In this document: piece after piece, positions 23,869 through 36,092 of the stretch
Layout: each line of letters starts with the position of its first letter
How positions within the stretch are numbered: position 1 is the stretch's first letter
Assembly (NCBI RefSeq): GCF_032854445.1
Contig: NC_088295.1
Location: 54,851,249 to 54,915,248, forward strand
Source of the DNA: Liolophura sinensis
Taxonomy: Eukaryota; Mollusca; Polyplacophora; Chitonida; Chitonidae
DNA length: 64,000 nt
Direction of reading: 5' to 3'
Notes under the pieces: model-generated
Databases searched by the model: none
What the model saw: only the letters and a program-made list of their open reading frames with translations
What the model was told of the DNA's origin: nothing
Program-made: the position numbers and the translations under genes

Positions 23869-26403
23869 GAAGGAGTATGGGACATAGTGGGGTAAGGCAG
23901 TGAAGGGAGTATGGGATATAGTGGGGTAAGGTAGTGATGGAATATGGGACCTAGTGAGGTAAGACAGTGACGGGAGAATGGGCATAGTGAGGTACGGCAG
24001 TGAAGGGAGTATGGGATATAGTGAGAAAAGGCAGTGAAGGGAGTGTGGGATATAGTGAGGTAAGGTAGTGATGGGAATATGGGACACAGTGAGGTAAGGC
24101 AGTGAAGGGATCATGGGATATAGCGAGGAAAAGCAGTGGTGGGATTATGGGACCTAGTGAGGTAAGGCAGTGAAGGGAGTATGGGATATAGTGAGGTAAG
24201 GCAGTGAAGGGAGTATGGGATACAGTGAGGTAAGGCAGTGAAGGGAGTATGGGACATAGTGAGGTAAGGCAGTGAAGGGAGTATGGGACATAGTGAAGTA
24301 CGGCATTGAAGGGAGTATGGGATATAGTGAAGTACGGCACTGAAGGGAGTATGGGACATAGTGAGGTAAGGTAGTGAAGGGACTATGGGACATAGTGGGG
24401 TAAGGCAGTGAAGGGAGTATGGGATACGGTGAGGTAAGGCAGTGAACGGAGTGTGGATATAGTGAGGTAAGACAGTGATGGAGTGTGGGATATAGTGCGG
24501 GTAAGGCAGTGAAGGGAGTATGGGATATGATGAGGTAAGGCAGTGAAGGGAGTATGGGATATAGTGAGGTAAGACAGTGAAAGGAGTATGAGACATAGTG
24601 AGGTAAGGCACTGATGGGAGTCTGAGACATAGTGAGGTAAGGCAGTGAAAGGAGTATGGGATATAGTGAGGTAAGACAGTGAAGGGAATATGAGACATAG
24701 TGAGATAAGGCAGAGAATGGACTATGGGACCTAGTGAGGTAAGGCAGTGAAGGGGTATGAGACATAGTGAGGTAAGGCAGTGGTGGGAGTATGAGACATG
24801 GTGAGGTAAGGCAGTGGTGGGAGTATAATACATGGTGATTTAAGGCAGTTGTGGGAGTATGAGACATAGTGAGGTACGGCATTGAAGGGAGTATGGGATA
24901 TAGTGAGGTAAGGATGTGATGGGAGTATGGGACATAGTGAGGTAAGGCACTAATGGGAGTATGGGACATAGTGAGGTAAGGCAGTGAAGGGAGTATGGGA
25001 TACAGTGAGGTAAGGCAGTGAAGGGAGAATGGGGCATAGTGAGGTAAGGCAGTGATGGGAGTGTGGGATATAGTGAGGCAAGGCAGTGAAGGGAGTATGG
25101 GATATAGTGAGGTAAGACAGTGAAGGGAGTATGGGATATAGTGAGGTAAGACAGTGATGGGAGTGTGAGACATAGTGAGGTACGGCACTGATGGGAGTAT
25201 GGGATATAGTGAGGTAAGGCAGTGATGGGAATATGGGACACAGTGAGGTAAGGCAGTGAAGGGAGTGTGGGATATAGTGAGGTAAGGCAGTGAAGGAGGT
25301 ATGGGATATAGTGAGGTAAGACAGTGAAGGGAGTATGAGACATAGTGAGGTACGGCAGTGATGGGAGTATGGGATATAGTGAGGTAAGGCAGTGATGGGC
25401 ATTTGATACATGGCAGTGAAGGGAGTATGGGATATAGTGAGGTAAGGCATTGATGAGAGTATGAGACATAGTGAGGTAAGGCAGTTGTGGGAGTATGGGA
25501 CACAGTGAGGTAAGGCTGTGAAGGGAGTATCAGACATAGTGAGGTAAGGCAGTGATGGGAGTATGATACATGGCGAGGTAAGGCAGTGAAGGGAGAATGG
25601 GCATGGTGAGGTAAGGCACTAATGGGAGTATGGGGCTTAGTGAGGTAAGGCAGTGATGGGGAGTATTATACATGGTGAGGTAAGGCAGTGAAGGGAGTAT
25701 GAGACATAGTGAGGTAAGGCAGTGGTGGGAGTATGAGACATAGTGAGGTAAGGCAGTGGTGGGAGTATGGGACATAGTGAGGTAAGGCAGTGGTGGGAGT
25801 ATGGGACACAGTGAGGTAAGGCTGTGAAGGGAGTATCAGACATAGTGAGGTAAGGCAGTGATGGGAGTATTATACATGGTGAGGTAAGGCAGTGAAGGGA
25901 GTATGAGACATAGTGAGGTAAGGCAGTGGTGGGAGTATGAGACATAGTGAGGTAAGGCAGTGGTGGGAGTATGGGACATAGTGAGGTAAGGCAGTGGTGG
26001 GAGTATGGGACACAGTGAGGTAAGGCTGTGAAGGGAGTATCAGACATAGTGAGGTAAGGCAGTGATGGGAGTATTATACATGGTGAGGTAAGGCAGTGAA
26101 GGGAGTATGAGTCATAGTGAGGTAAGGCAGTGGTGGGAGTATGAGACATAGTGAGGTAAGGCAGTGGTGGGAGTATGGGACATAGTGAGGTAAGGCAGTG
26201 GTGGGAGTATGGGACACAGTGAGGTAAGGCTGTGAAAGGAGTATGAGACATAGTGAGGTAAGGCAGTGATGGGAGTATTATACATGGTGAGGTAAGGCAG
26301 TGATGGGAGTATGAGACATAGTGAGGTAAGGCAGTGATGGGAGTATGAGACATGGTGAGGTAAGGCAGTGATGGGAGTATGAGACATAGTGAGGTAAGGC
26401 AGA
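23868..26403. repeat. 34-bp minisatellite array, about 74 units
   Basis: The unit reads gtatgggatatagtgaggta followed by aggcagtgaaggga, 34 bases. Frequent variants are 'gagacatag' for 'gggatatag' and 'gtggtggga' for 'gtgaaggga'. The array spans 2.5 kb with almost no interruption. Because 34 is not a multiple of three, one strand cycles through all three frames, and the minus-strand unit has no stop in any of them. This creates long overlapping frames, the longest 449 codons at 24154-25503, with monotonous HTPxTALPHY-type repeats. These are products of the repeat, not genes. Confidence 0.95.
25662..26287. repeat. 204-bp higher-order repeat (6 x 34 bp)
   Basis: The marker variant 'gtattatacatgg' starts at 25662, 25867, 26071 and 26275, intervals of 205, 204 and 204 bases. 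Between markers the six unit variants follow the same order: gagacatag, two 'gtggtggga' units, a 'gggacacag' unit, a 'ggctgtgaaggga' unit and a 'cagacatag' unit. At least three six-unit blocks were amplified, probably by recent unequal exchange. Confidence 0.9.
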
Positions 26404-27343
26404 GGGTTTGTAATAATATGTATTATTCAGGCGCTATACCAGTAATCTATATCCACATGTTGATGATTTAGGGAGCACAATACATGGATTAAGAATATGA
26501 TGCCACGTTGCACATACATAGGGATGAGAGATAATCACAGCCATTTACATATAATCCATTCAAGGTTAGAAGACCACAACACGTGGATTAAGGACCTGAC
26601 GATAACTGACATATAGGGTAATCTATAGTAACAGATAAGGGTTTCCAGTCATATAATATGTGATATCCGAAGTCCATTACCATTATGTGTTATCTGTAAT
26701 CTGAATCCGCGTGTTGGGGTTTGGAGAACATAACACATCGATATAGGACATGTGCAACAGAGCACAGTAAGAGAACATGAAAAAAAATCATAAATGCATG
26801 TGGCTTGTTATGTGCAATCTCATATAAACTCGTGTGTACCAAGACTATATAGTAAACCAAGACTGGTTATATCTTATGTTCAAACACAAGTGAACCTTGC
26901 AATGCAGCGCATGCTTCCACAATGTATATTGATACAGTATATAATGCGAACATATATGCTTACATGAAGGAAGCGTGTTTAAAACTGATAAGAACTATAA
27001 AGTATACAAAATGTACAAAAACAGATATATAAGATTGTGAAGAAGAAGTGTGTTGTTTCCGCTATATTTACATGCGCGTATAAATATCGAACTAGCTGGC
27101 ACGGAGCTCAATAGCCTAGAACATGATTCCCCATGCATATATTACCAGTCTTATTTGTATATTTCTATGATTGGTGTTTTACGCTTATACAACGGCTGGG
27201 TCATTGCGCCAGACTGGAATGCTAATCCCTTCGGCCATGGAGGCTCCAATATTTCACCAATCTCACAGACAAAGCAATAGGATGCATACAGCACGTATAG
27301 ATTAATAATTCTACGATTTCCTTAGTTTGTGTGTGTACTTTGA

Positions 27344-27418
<75 letters not shown>

Positions 27419-28338
27419 CATATATATAGGCATATACTGGTCCACATATATATGCAGATATTCATTGCAACGCAAGTTATATATACATATATCTGTATAC
27501 ATATACATAAATGTACATGCCTAACAATTTTTAGTGTTTTGTAAAAAATATGCCCTAATAATGATTTTTAAAGAGACGTAATGGTTTATGTTCGAGGAAA
27601 AAAGAATCAAGAGCCATTTGAATTGTTCTGATGAGAACATGTCTTGCCATCAAGCATGTGTTACTTTTCATTGGCTATAAGCAAAGTGGTATTCACGGTG
27701 TAGCATGCATAGACTTCACAGCGTATATATACCTGAATCTTGGCGTTGTTATAATGAGCGCAGCATAACGGAAGGACGGTAAACTGTTATATCCTGCATG
27801 GTGGTGACTGACACAGTTCACTTATCTGGTTTCTGTATTATAGCTTCTCTGTGTTATTGTTTCCCTTGAGAAAGTTAACCCCAGTAGGCGATTTGACCAT
27901 TAACATGTGAAAATTAAGTTATACTCTCTGGTCACGGAGTTCAAAGTTCATATAGCTTTTCGGACCAAAAGACCGGATCTATATTATGATGGAAAGTAGT
28001 GATAAGGCATATATATGCATGTGTAGGCCTGGGTGCAAAACTGTTACAGTTACCTATAGCGTTTAGCCTATCGAGCCCTACTATACTAAGCTTTCCTGTC
28101 CGACTTACTGATATCCTCAATAACAAACGATTCGCCTGCACGAGCTAGGCATAACTATATATTGCTTCTGTTGTAAGTTTTCTGTGGCCCTTCGCCATGC
28201 ACTCAGCATGTGGTCGAATCCAGCAGCTCACATTGGATCGACAGAGGTCCTATGTCAGGAGACTTTTCGGGCAGGTTCCTGTATAGAGGGACTATGGTGG
28301 CTGTTAAATATATGATTATGATGGCTGATATCGGCTAC
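26404..28338. other. Non-coding stretch flanking a TA microsatellite
   Basis: No gene recognised. Short words such as 'gattggtgttttacgc' at about 27171 match the SINE 3' tail in reverse orientation, probably an eroded insertion. The frame at 28210-28620 runs into the inverted-repeat element and is not supported. Confidence 0.5.
27347..27416. repeat. (TA)35 microsatellite
   Basis: An uninterrupted run of alternating T and A, followed by two copies of 'tatataggcata'. The 'YIYIYI' frames on both strands (27311-27544) come from this run. Confidence 0.95.
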
Positions 28339-28570
28339 AGTATGCCTCCAGTGAATACCAAGGGCGGTGCAACCTCTCCCCTTCGCATCGCAACATTGCC
28401 ACTCCGTTCTATCGCAAATTCATCCCTTCGCACCGCAACTTTGGATTATCGCCTCTTCGTATGGCAACTTCGCCGCTTCGCATCGCAATTTCGCTCCTTC
28501 AGATCGCAACTTCGCCTCTTCGCCTCGCCCCTTCGCTGCATCGCCCTTGGTATTATACTGGAGGCATACT
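28339..28570. mobile_element. Inverted-repeat element with internal tandem core
   Basis: The left arm AGTATGCCTCCAGTGAATAC runs on to 'caagggcg' (28339-28366). The right arm at 28542-28570 reads cgcccttggtattatactgg then 'aggcatact', its reverse complement with one or two differences. The 175-base core is a degenerate tandem of 'cgcaacttcgcctcttcgca'-like units of about 18 bases. It has no transposase and is probably a non-autonomous DNA transposon. The plus-strand frames at 28210-28620 read this core as Arg/Leu/Phe/Ala-rich repeats and are not genes. Confidence 0.85.
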
Positions 28571-31569
28571 TTGGCCCGTACCATGCAGGCCTCATAACTG
28601 TAGATGAAGTTGTGGCCTAGCTCTGTGAGAACTTACAGACTCATCCAATAAAATATTCGTCCAACAAAAGCTGCATATGTACTATGAGTCTTTATTATGG
28701 GACATTTGCATGGGTAAGGTTTGGTATTGCTCTGTATTGGGTCTGACACTGCTCTATTCTTGCGTGTTAATAATATATTCAATTATTATTATTACAAGCC
28801 TCGCTTTTATGCATGTCAACTTTTTCAGTCCGTAAAGGCCATGTTTTATAACCGAATTACATTCCATGCATACACTATGCAAGATTACATGCTTTTCGCA
28901 GCTCTTTGAAGATTACGAATGTTTTCCATTCATGTGCCCATAGGTCTAGATGTTTAGAGAAAAAAATAAATATAAAATTGAATGACGTCAGCTTAAATAT
29001 TATACCACATATATAGTATAAAGTCACCCTAAAAGGCGCCGGGGTCAATTCCACTAAGCCATTTCTGATTTATCATTTCCTCGCAATTAACTACTGCTGT
29101 ATATATTGTTGAACTGAGTTTAAAAAGCATTAAATAGAGGTACATTAATCGGAGGAATATGGCACTTAAAATCATTGGATAATGAGGCTGGTTTTATGCA
29201 TTTTTTTTCGCGAACACTCGGTAGTCTCCGCCGAATTACGTCATGCAAGTCCAACCGTTACGAGCTGTCAAAGCTTGGACATTTTGTTTAGTGTTAAAAA
29301 AGCTACATGACTGACAACGAGTATATCGAATTTCTTCCTAAATGGTTTGCTGCTCTGCGTAAGGGTGTAAAAACACGTCGTCGAAAAACCCTGGAGTTAA
29401 TTTTTTTTTTTCACATTTCCAGACAATTTGATGCTCAGGAAGACGTGAATTTACAGAACAAGACGCAAAGATTTTGTACCCTCAAAAGATAGCCGCATCT
29501 GCTCTTGCCATTTTTCATCTGAATGTTACGAGAGGAATACATCTAGCTGAGCTTGAAAGATTTGGCTACTATAAGGGGGCCACAGTCGACTAAAACCTCA
29601 AGCTTGACTAAACTAAAAACTGCTATAACTTCATATCTCTGTACACTAATGCCGACGTCCACATTTATACCGTACATGACCATATAGGAATACATGTACA
29701 TATAGGTTATTTGGAATGCCAACAATAAGATGCAGTTGTCTTCGCATGCATACAGGTATGAATTTAGTATACCTCGGAGGAGTAGAATGACATTTATTGT
29801 AACAGAGGGAAAGAATAGTAACTAAATTTTCCATTCTAAGATAAACACATGAAATGTAGGCCTACAGCGTAAACTATAGCGAATCAGTCCGTATTGCCAG
29901 TGCTGTTCGAAATGCCATGACAAAGATCAAATTCAACGTCTGAAAACTGAAGTCTGAATTCTGGCCAGACATGCCAGTGTCAAATCGGAACTTGAACGTC
30001 GTCCATTACGGGCTCAAGTTAATACAGTTAACGGTATATTTGCTTCTGTGATGTAGCTAGAATCCATATCAAAAATGACATAGTTTTGATAGGAATTCTC
30101 AGGTTATTTAGAGCAGCTAGACTTGAGTTGGGCATCTGTGACGTAATTCGCTGAGCCGTACCAGACGACCAGGTGAGGATCCCAAATTGTTTTGGTGGAT
30201 TTAAATTTACTATCACGTTTCTCAGAAGCCCTCCCGTTAATATACTGTTTAAACAAATTACAATCTTTATAATTAGGACCACTAGCTAAATCTGGACACT
30301 AATCATTTAAGTCAAAATCTGAAATACAATCTTAAAGCTGTAGAAATCAAAATTTTGTCCACTTCCTCAATATTATAAGATGATAAATGTGCCCAAATTT
30401 CAACTTCCAGTACTAAAAACTAAGCATTTTTGAAGAAATTTTAAAGTATGACTTGACCAGTGTGATCTGGTTGTCGAGCTTCCGGGGCCCCAGTAAGCTA
30501 CCGCATCTTCTGCACATGAATTGACGCCTCCACCTCAACCGCTACCACTTCCAGAACATCTGGCTAGATCCGAGCCTGATGATGTCTATAGCCATACAGT
30601 CAAATAAGCTCTAGGTTAACGTTTTAGTGTACGACAAAATAAAAACGAGCGTATAAACGTTAATTAAATTAAATTAAATTTATTTCATTTATTTATTTAA
30701 TTTACTCCGCTTTAATAATATAAAAGAAATTTCCAACCATTTCGTCGCCTAATGCACAATGGAGCAATTATCTCCCCTTGTCCCTAAGCCGGTGATCGCT
30801 CCAAGGGCCACCATATTCGGCTGCGTGCATACTAAGCGAAAGCTCAGTTGTAGGTTGAACAACTCAAACGGTTGGGGGTTAAGTGTGTACAGCTCTTTTA
30901 TTACAGATGCCTAACCACACACACTACACAACACACTGATTTTCGTTCGGGGACCTGAGAGATTTTAGCGCGGTGCAGTCCGATCATTAGGTCGTTACAG
31001 CTGAACAACGCTCCGTGTCAATATTGACAAGATACAACAATCAGCGACTGTCTGCAGCCCGAAGACGTGGGCTGAACATACACTTGGAGCAAGCTGTTGG
31101 TGAATGACATATGGGCGATCGCTAGCTACACCAACCCCCAGGCGTTTACAGACAGAGGATCTGAAGTCTTGCGGGTAGGTATCATCTTAAATTTACGGCG
31201 GTGAATTTTCAAAATGACCTGCCGTGTCAAAAAAAAAATGTCTCCAGTCAACTTTCAACCAGCGCACGTACATGCTACATGCTCTGACATGTAGACTACA
31301 TGCAGGCCAACTATCATTCAGACTTGGGCCGTCACTCAGACACACTAGTCAGTGATAAGGATGTCTAATGAATAATTGTAGCCCAGACATTCATTAATTA
31401 TTTGTAAATGGCAGCCTTACAGTTAATGTTCTCCACACTGAGGTGGCCTGGATTCCTCCTTCAACTTTTGAGTTTGAATCTTGTCCATGCTATCAGCGAA
31501 TGACAAATGAAAAATCTTTTTAGGACCATAAGAGCAGAATAAAATTAAGCACCAATTAATACTTAAAAT
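28571..31569. other. Long non-coding stretch, no gene recognised
   Basis: A frame at 29307-29492 starts with a charged peptide, followed by a polypyrimidine-AG that could be an acceptor, but no splice combination gave a supported protein. Low-complexity A/T sequence with short palindromes lies at about 30660-30710. No RNA gene was recognised. Confidence 0.5.
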
Positions 31570-31825
31570 GGGAGGCCTCTAGGAGGTGGTTAGCGTGCTA
31601 GCACGGTGCATTGACCCAGAAGCCTCACACCATTTCAATCACTGTGAGTTCATGTCCAGCTTCCTCTACAGCCGTACGTGGGAAGGTCTTTCAGCAACCT
31701 GCAGATGGTCGTGGGTTTCCACTGGGCTCTGCCCGGTTTCCTCCCAAAATAATGCTGGCCGACGGCATAAGTCAAATATTCTTGACTACGGCATAAAAAC
31801 ACCAATCAAATAAATAAATAAATAC
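31570..31825 (+). mobile_element. tRNA-derived SINE
   Basis: Full-length copy. The head has 'ggtggttagcgtgctagcac' and a B-box-like 'gtgagttcatgtcc'; the body has 'gatggtcgtgggtttcc' and 'ataatgctggccg'. The 3' tail 'gtcaaatattcttgactacg' continues to 'aacaccaatcaaataaat'. The frames at 31586-31813 lie within it and are not genes. Confidence 0.88.
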
Positions 31826-32119
31826 TTAAAATGTATATATTATGATTTAATTAATTTTTTTCCCCTAATATTATATATGTAATACATTATAGGCCTACGT
31901 ATTGTCTGACAAATTAACAGAATGCAAGATATACAATAGTACAATAGTACAGCAGTACACAATATAGAACATAGTAATATTTTTATATTGTGTAATATAG
32001 AAATATATGTACTTACATGTACATGTACGCTGATTCCACATAGATGCTTACATGCTTACATGTACAATGCATTTATCCTGCAAGACCCATCAATTCAGGT
32101 CAAACCAATATATAGGTGA

Positions 32120-32310
32120 ATCTCTTCAGCCATGTGACCATTGTTGGACCACAAGAAAGGGAGATAACCTACTCAACAGACACATTTGATGTCGTCTGCA
32201 GGATTCGAGAATATATCTCTACCCCATGTGACCGTTGTTGTCCAATGAAAAGTGGAGTATTTTGTCTGATGCAGAAAAAAATATACTTACATGTACTTTA
32301 TCATGTGAAG
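32120..32310 (+). repeat. Dispersed repeat, copy 1 (partner near 62.5 kb)
   Basis: Shares 'aaagggagataacc', 'atatatctct' versus 'atatgtctcc', 'gttgtccaatgaaaag' versus 'gctgtccaatcaaaag', 'attttgtctgatgcag' versus 'attttgtttgatgcag', and 'acatgtac' versus 'acatgcac' with 62465-62600 in the same order and orientation. The unit is duplicated internally: 'catgtgaccattgttg' and 'catgtgaccgttgttg'. Class unknown. Confidence 0.65.
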
Positions 32311-33401
32311 AATGGGTACTGGTAATTATCAGTTAGTTAACATGTGTATTACGGGACTTCTGGTTTTATTCAATTCGTTTGGTTTTATCATTTCAACATC
32401 AGAAATTGCACTGTAAATTTATTATTGTCATTTACATGTATCACTATTAGCTTCTTGATACTTTCTATTTCCTAAAGGTCAGTGTATGTTTAATTTGACA
32501 TACAGGAATGATGATTGATATATTTTGATCGACAAATACATATGTGGCCAAAAGGGGTTGGTCCAAAAAAAGATGCCCCTGAAGGACCCATAATTTGAGC
32601 TAGTTCATATATATGGAGTGCCATGCAGATACATGTCGAAACAAGTTTTACAGAACACCCACAAATAGTGGAATGGTCTCTGCCAGACCTGTTGTCATTG
32701 ACCCTGCCAGACACCCCGAAGCCTATTATCTTATGACTGTGTGTGTTAATTTAGACAGTGAAGGTACCAGAAAAAAAACACCTTTAATTGAATAATAATG
32801 GTTAAATTGTGGAATGGTTCAGAGCCTGCCTGATACTGTCAAGCTCCATTTGAGCTATGACTGACCTGTTTGTTTTGTTACGAGGAATCATAAAGCGCAT
32901 GTACATTTACACTGTAACATGTACATGACATATTCTCATGCCTGTATATCTGCTTTATTCAGTAGAAAAAGCCTTTGGTTTTTGGTCAAGCTGACAAACT
33001 GGCAATGCAGTCCAATAAGCCCAGGATGCCCAGCAGCTAGTATTTATTGCAGGAAAGAGAACTCTTGCATTACACTTCATTATATGCACATGTACAACAT
33101 ACTTTGTTTCTTTGATTTCTCATCATGAGAATCAGCAGTTTTGTATTGGCCAGTTACAGATCAGATTAGAGAATGAATCCAGTTCTTGATGCTGCAGTTT
33201 ACAGCTTTAAATCAAGAGGTTTGTCAAGAGGTAGCAAGCTAAGGTCCACCCGTAAACCTGACTTATGTTGAATACAGTGTTAAACACTAATGAAGTAAAT
33301 AAACAAATACATGTACATTTCGGTCCTTGCATGATAAGTCCAGCTTTTCTATAGCACCATTATCATGATATGGCTGAAATATCATAAGTTCGTATCCCCT
33401 G

Positions 33402-33448
33402 GTCGTATAAGTGAAATATTCTTGTGTACAGCGTAAAACACCAATCAA
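33402..33448 (+). mobile_element. SINE 3'-tail fragment
   Basis: Only the 3' end is clear: 'gtataagtgaaatattcttg' followed by 'gcgtaaaacaccaatcaaat'. The head and body are missing or unrecognisable. Confidence 0.7.
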
Positions 33449-33619
33449 ATTACATGCAATACCAAGGTTCATGTGCAGGTATTTTCAAGTATTGCCTGGG
33501 TGTACTTTGGTACATTTAGTTCTCTAAATGTATTACCATATAAAATTTGGGTTGAGCTGTGAAATAGGAAGGGGTTAAATGCTCGATATTGTTTTTGTTT
33601 TAACCATTATATGAATACA

Positions 33620-33865
33620 GGGGGCCGCCAAGGCTGAGGTGGTTAGTGTGCCAGTGGAGCTCAATGACCAAGGAGCCTCTCACCGATGCGGTTGCAGTAA
33701 GTTCAAGTCAAGCTCATGCTAGCTTCCTCTTCAGCCGCTTGCGGATGGTCATGTGTTTCTTCAGATGCTTCCTGGTTTCCTCCCACCATAATGCTGTCAT
33801 ATAACTGAAATATTCTTGATTACGGCAGAAAACACCAATGAAATAAATATACAAATAAATGAATA
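33620..33865 (+). mobile_element. tRNA-derived SINE
   Basis: Full-length copy: 'aggtggttagtgtgccagtg' in the head, 'gcagtaagttcaagtc' at the B box, 'ggatggtcatgtgtttc' and 'ccaccataatgctg' in the body, and 'ctgaaatattcttgattacg' with 'aacaccaatgaaataaat' at the 3' end. Confidence 0.85.
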
Positions 33866-34069
33866 TATGATTACACTTAATGTTGACTGAACAAGGTATT
33901 TGTAGAATCTCCTGCCTTACTCTTTGTGGGTCCCAGGTGAGAGTAAGTGGTTGACAATGCTTTTGTGGCCATATGCGCAGTTAGCTGTGTTCATTTAGAA
34001 GCACTTGTTTTCCACCAAAATACATGTAGTTCTCATATTTTACATCACAAATGTTAAAGTTTGTCTGTA

Positions 34070-34200
34070 TCTTGCCAGAAGCCTGTGGTTAATCTAGTCC
34101 ACCCCGGTTTCCTCCAGCCATAAATAGTAACTGCCATTAAAGTGAAAATTTGTTGAGTATGGCATTAAAAGACAATCAACTGCAAGTAAATGAAACAAAT
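34070..34200 (+). mobile_element. Eroded SINE 3' half
   Basis: 'ccccggtttcctccagccat' and 'gaaaatttgttgagtatggc' followed by 'ttaaaagacaatcaa' match the 3' half of the SINE family with many substitutions. The head is absent. Confidence 0.5.
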
Positions 34201-35861
34201 AATGTTGAAGTATGTTCTAGGCTACAGGTAGATTATGCCATGTACAGTGTACGCATGTACATGGTTCCTTTAAGCGGGGTGGGGGTCTTGGAATTGGTAC
34301 TGAGTGTGGTCGTGGTTGGTGGTTAAGTTGAGGATTCTGTGTTCTGAGAACTGACTAGTCAGAAATCCAATATGCTGAGAAAAGAGTTTTAGCATACATA
34401 TATGTTTGTTGAGTGAAAAATCAGCTTTTAGTGGGTTACTGTACAAGGTACACCTACTTCTGTATGCCCAGACAGCTACATGGGCGTTGGTTGAAAATTT
34501 GCCAACTTTATGATACAAGCTCAACACTGAAGCTGTACAGTTGCAAGTGTAGAGAGCTGAGGGAAGGAAGGCAAAAGTGAACCATACAAGTCATGGAAGT
34601 CAGTGAAGTTAATTTTAGCCACTGTTTGACATCCAATACCCAACTCCCAACTCAGTTCAGGTACATGTAAAACCATGTGGCTAAGGTGAAAACACAGATG
34701 GAGAAGCTTGGCTGTTACATGTACAGCATGTAATTCAGATTCTTCATTTTTCAACGTGTATAGGGTGAATGTGTCAGTTTATTGTAGAGATCATCCATAT
34801 TGCTTCTTAAGTTAGATTGGGTGAAATTCTGACTATAAACCCTTGATCACTGCATGTGGAAAGCAATACAGAACTCTTCATTGTACCTGAGACTTTACAA
34901 GTATTACACCTAGGTTTAATTCACATGGGTTGATTAATTCAAATTTCATTCACAGTAAAAAAACTGTGTTGCACATAAACTGTGTTGCACATAATAAAGG
35001 ACAACAATCAGAACATGTACATTTCTCCTGTTTCTTTAAGTACATGTGTATGTATTTCTTTAAAAAGTTTATCATGGTTTAGCTGAAATGCTGGCAGTGT
35101 GGCAAACCCTAGTCATTCACTCATTCTTGAAGGAAACTAAAATGACTTGTCCTAGTTTTTGCATCCCCAGCTATGTTCGACCAAATTCTAAGCTTGAAAA
35201 CACAATACATTACAGTGAACCTTATCATATGTGACATCTATCAGCTGCTGTTCACATTGCCGCATAACTATATACATACATATATATATATGCCATTGTT
35301 GATAATATTGCAGCCTGTCTATAGAAAATTGATTTATTGACACTTTGCTTAAAGTTGCATATTGCAAAGAGACAACAATAGCCTAAGGGACAGGTAGAAT
35401 GTATGATCTTTTACTCCTATCCATGTGACTGATGCAGTTGTCAAGAGCGTCACTTTCATTACCTCTGTAAGTTAATTTAATTATGATGTACTTATCTCGA
35501 TATTTGTTGATGGTGTCAGCCACTTTGTGCTTTGTCCACACTAAAACGTAAAGTCACTAGTCTTCAAATTATTAGGTTCATCAGAGAAGGGCAGAGAAAG
35601 ACAAAATTGTCTTGAAAGTTGTATCCCTGAGCCCATAAGCCTGCTTCATATTAACTTTAGTCTGGACTGAAGTGACATTAGATTTTTATTAGAACAAGAC
35701 TGGTATTAAGATGTAAGCGTGGATTAAGTTTTAATACACTTTAAATAACTTGCCCCAGTTTATGAATATATTTTCCTCTCTAGAATGAAGCCAGGAAAGG
35801 GTATATACATACACTGTATTAGTCCATGCGTGGTTTGCCTGGCAGGGTCATTATACATCAT

Positions 35862-36092
35862 GTAAGGAACCTCTGTGGCTAATGGGGTAAGCGTGCCAGC
35901 ACGACGCCATGAACCAGAAGCCTCCGACTAATGTGGTCGCTGTGAGCTCAAGTCCTGCTCGGGTTGGCTTCCTCTCCCAATCTGCAGATGGTCGTGGGTT
36001 TCCCCCGGGCTCTGCCTGGTTTCCTGTCATCATAGCTGCTGTCATAGAAGTAAAATATTCTTGAGTACAATCAAATAAATAATAAAAAATAA
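35862..36092 (+). mobile_element. tRNA-derived SINE
   Basis: 'gtggctaatggggtaagcgt' occupies the A-box region and 'gtgagctcaagtcc' the B box. The body has 'gcagatggtcgtgggtttcc' and 'gctctgcctggtttcc', and the tail 'gtaaaatattcttgagtaca' with 'atcaaataaataa'. The minus-strand frame at 35851-36114 reads its complement and is not a gene. Confidence 0.85.

Noticed and set aside
24154..25503. 449-codon minus-strand frame, with others of 238, 240, 209 and 195 codons nearby
   Set aside because: All are readings of the 34-bp minisatellite; the unit lacks stops in every minus-strand frame and no non-repeat coding sequence is attached.
23868..26403. CRISPR-like array of short repeats
   Set aside because: Units abut with no spacers, and the surrounding genes are eukaryotic with introns; it is a minisatellite.
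27311..27544. Frames of alternating Ile and Tyr
   Set aside because: Readings of the (TA)35 microsatellite.
28210..28620. 136-codon plus-strand frame
   Set aside because: Most of it reads the tandem core of the inverted-repeat element at 28339-28570.
29307..29492. Possible first exon of a small gene (MTDNEYIEFLPKWF...) followed by an acceptor-like polypyrimidine-AG
   Set aside because: The splice combination tried leads quickly to a stop, and no family match was recognised.
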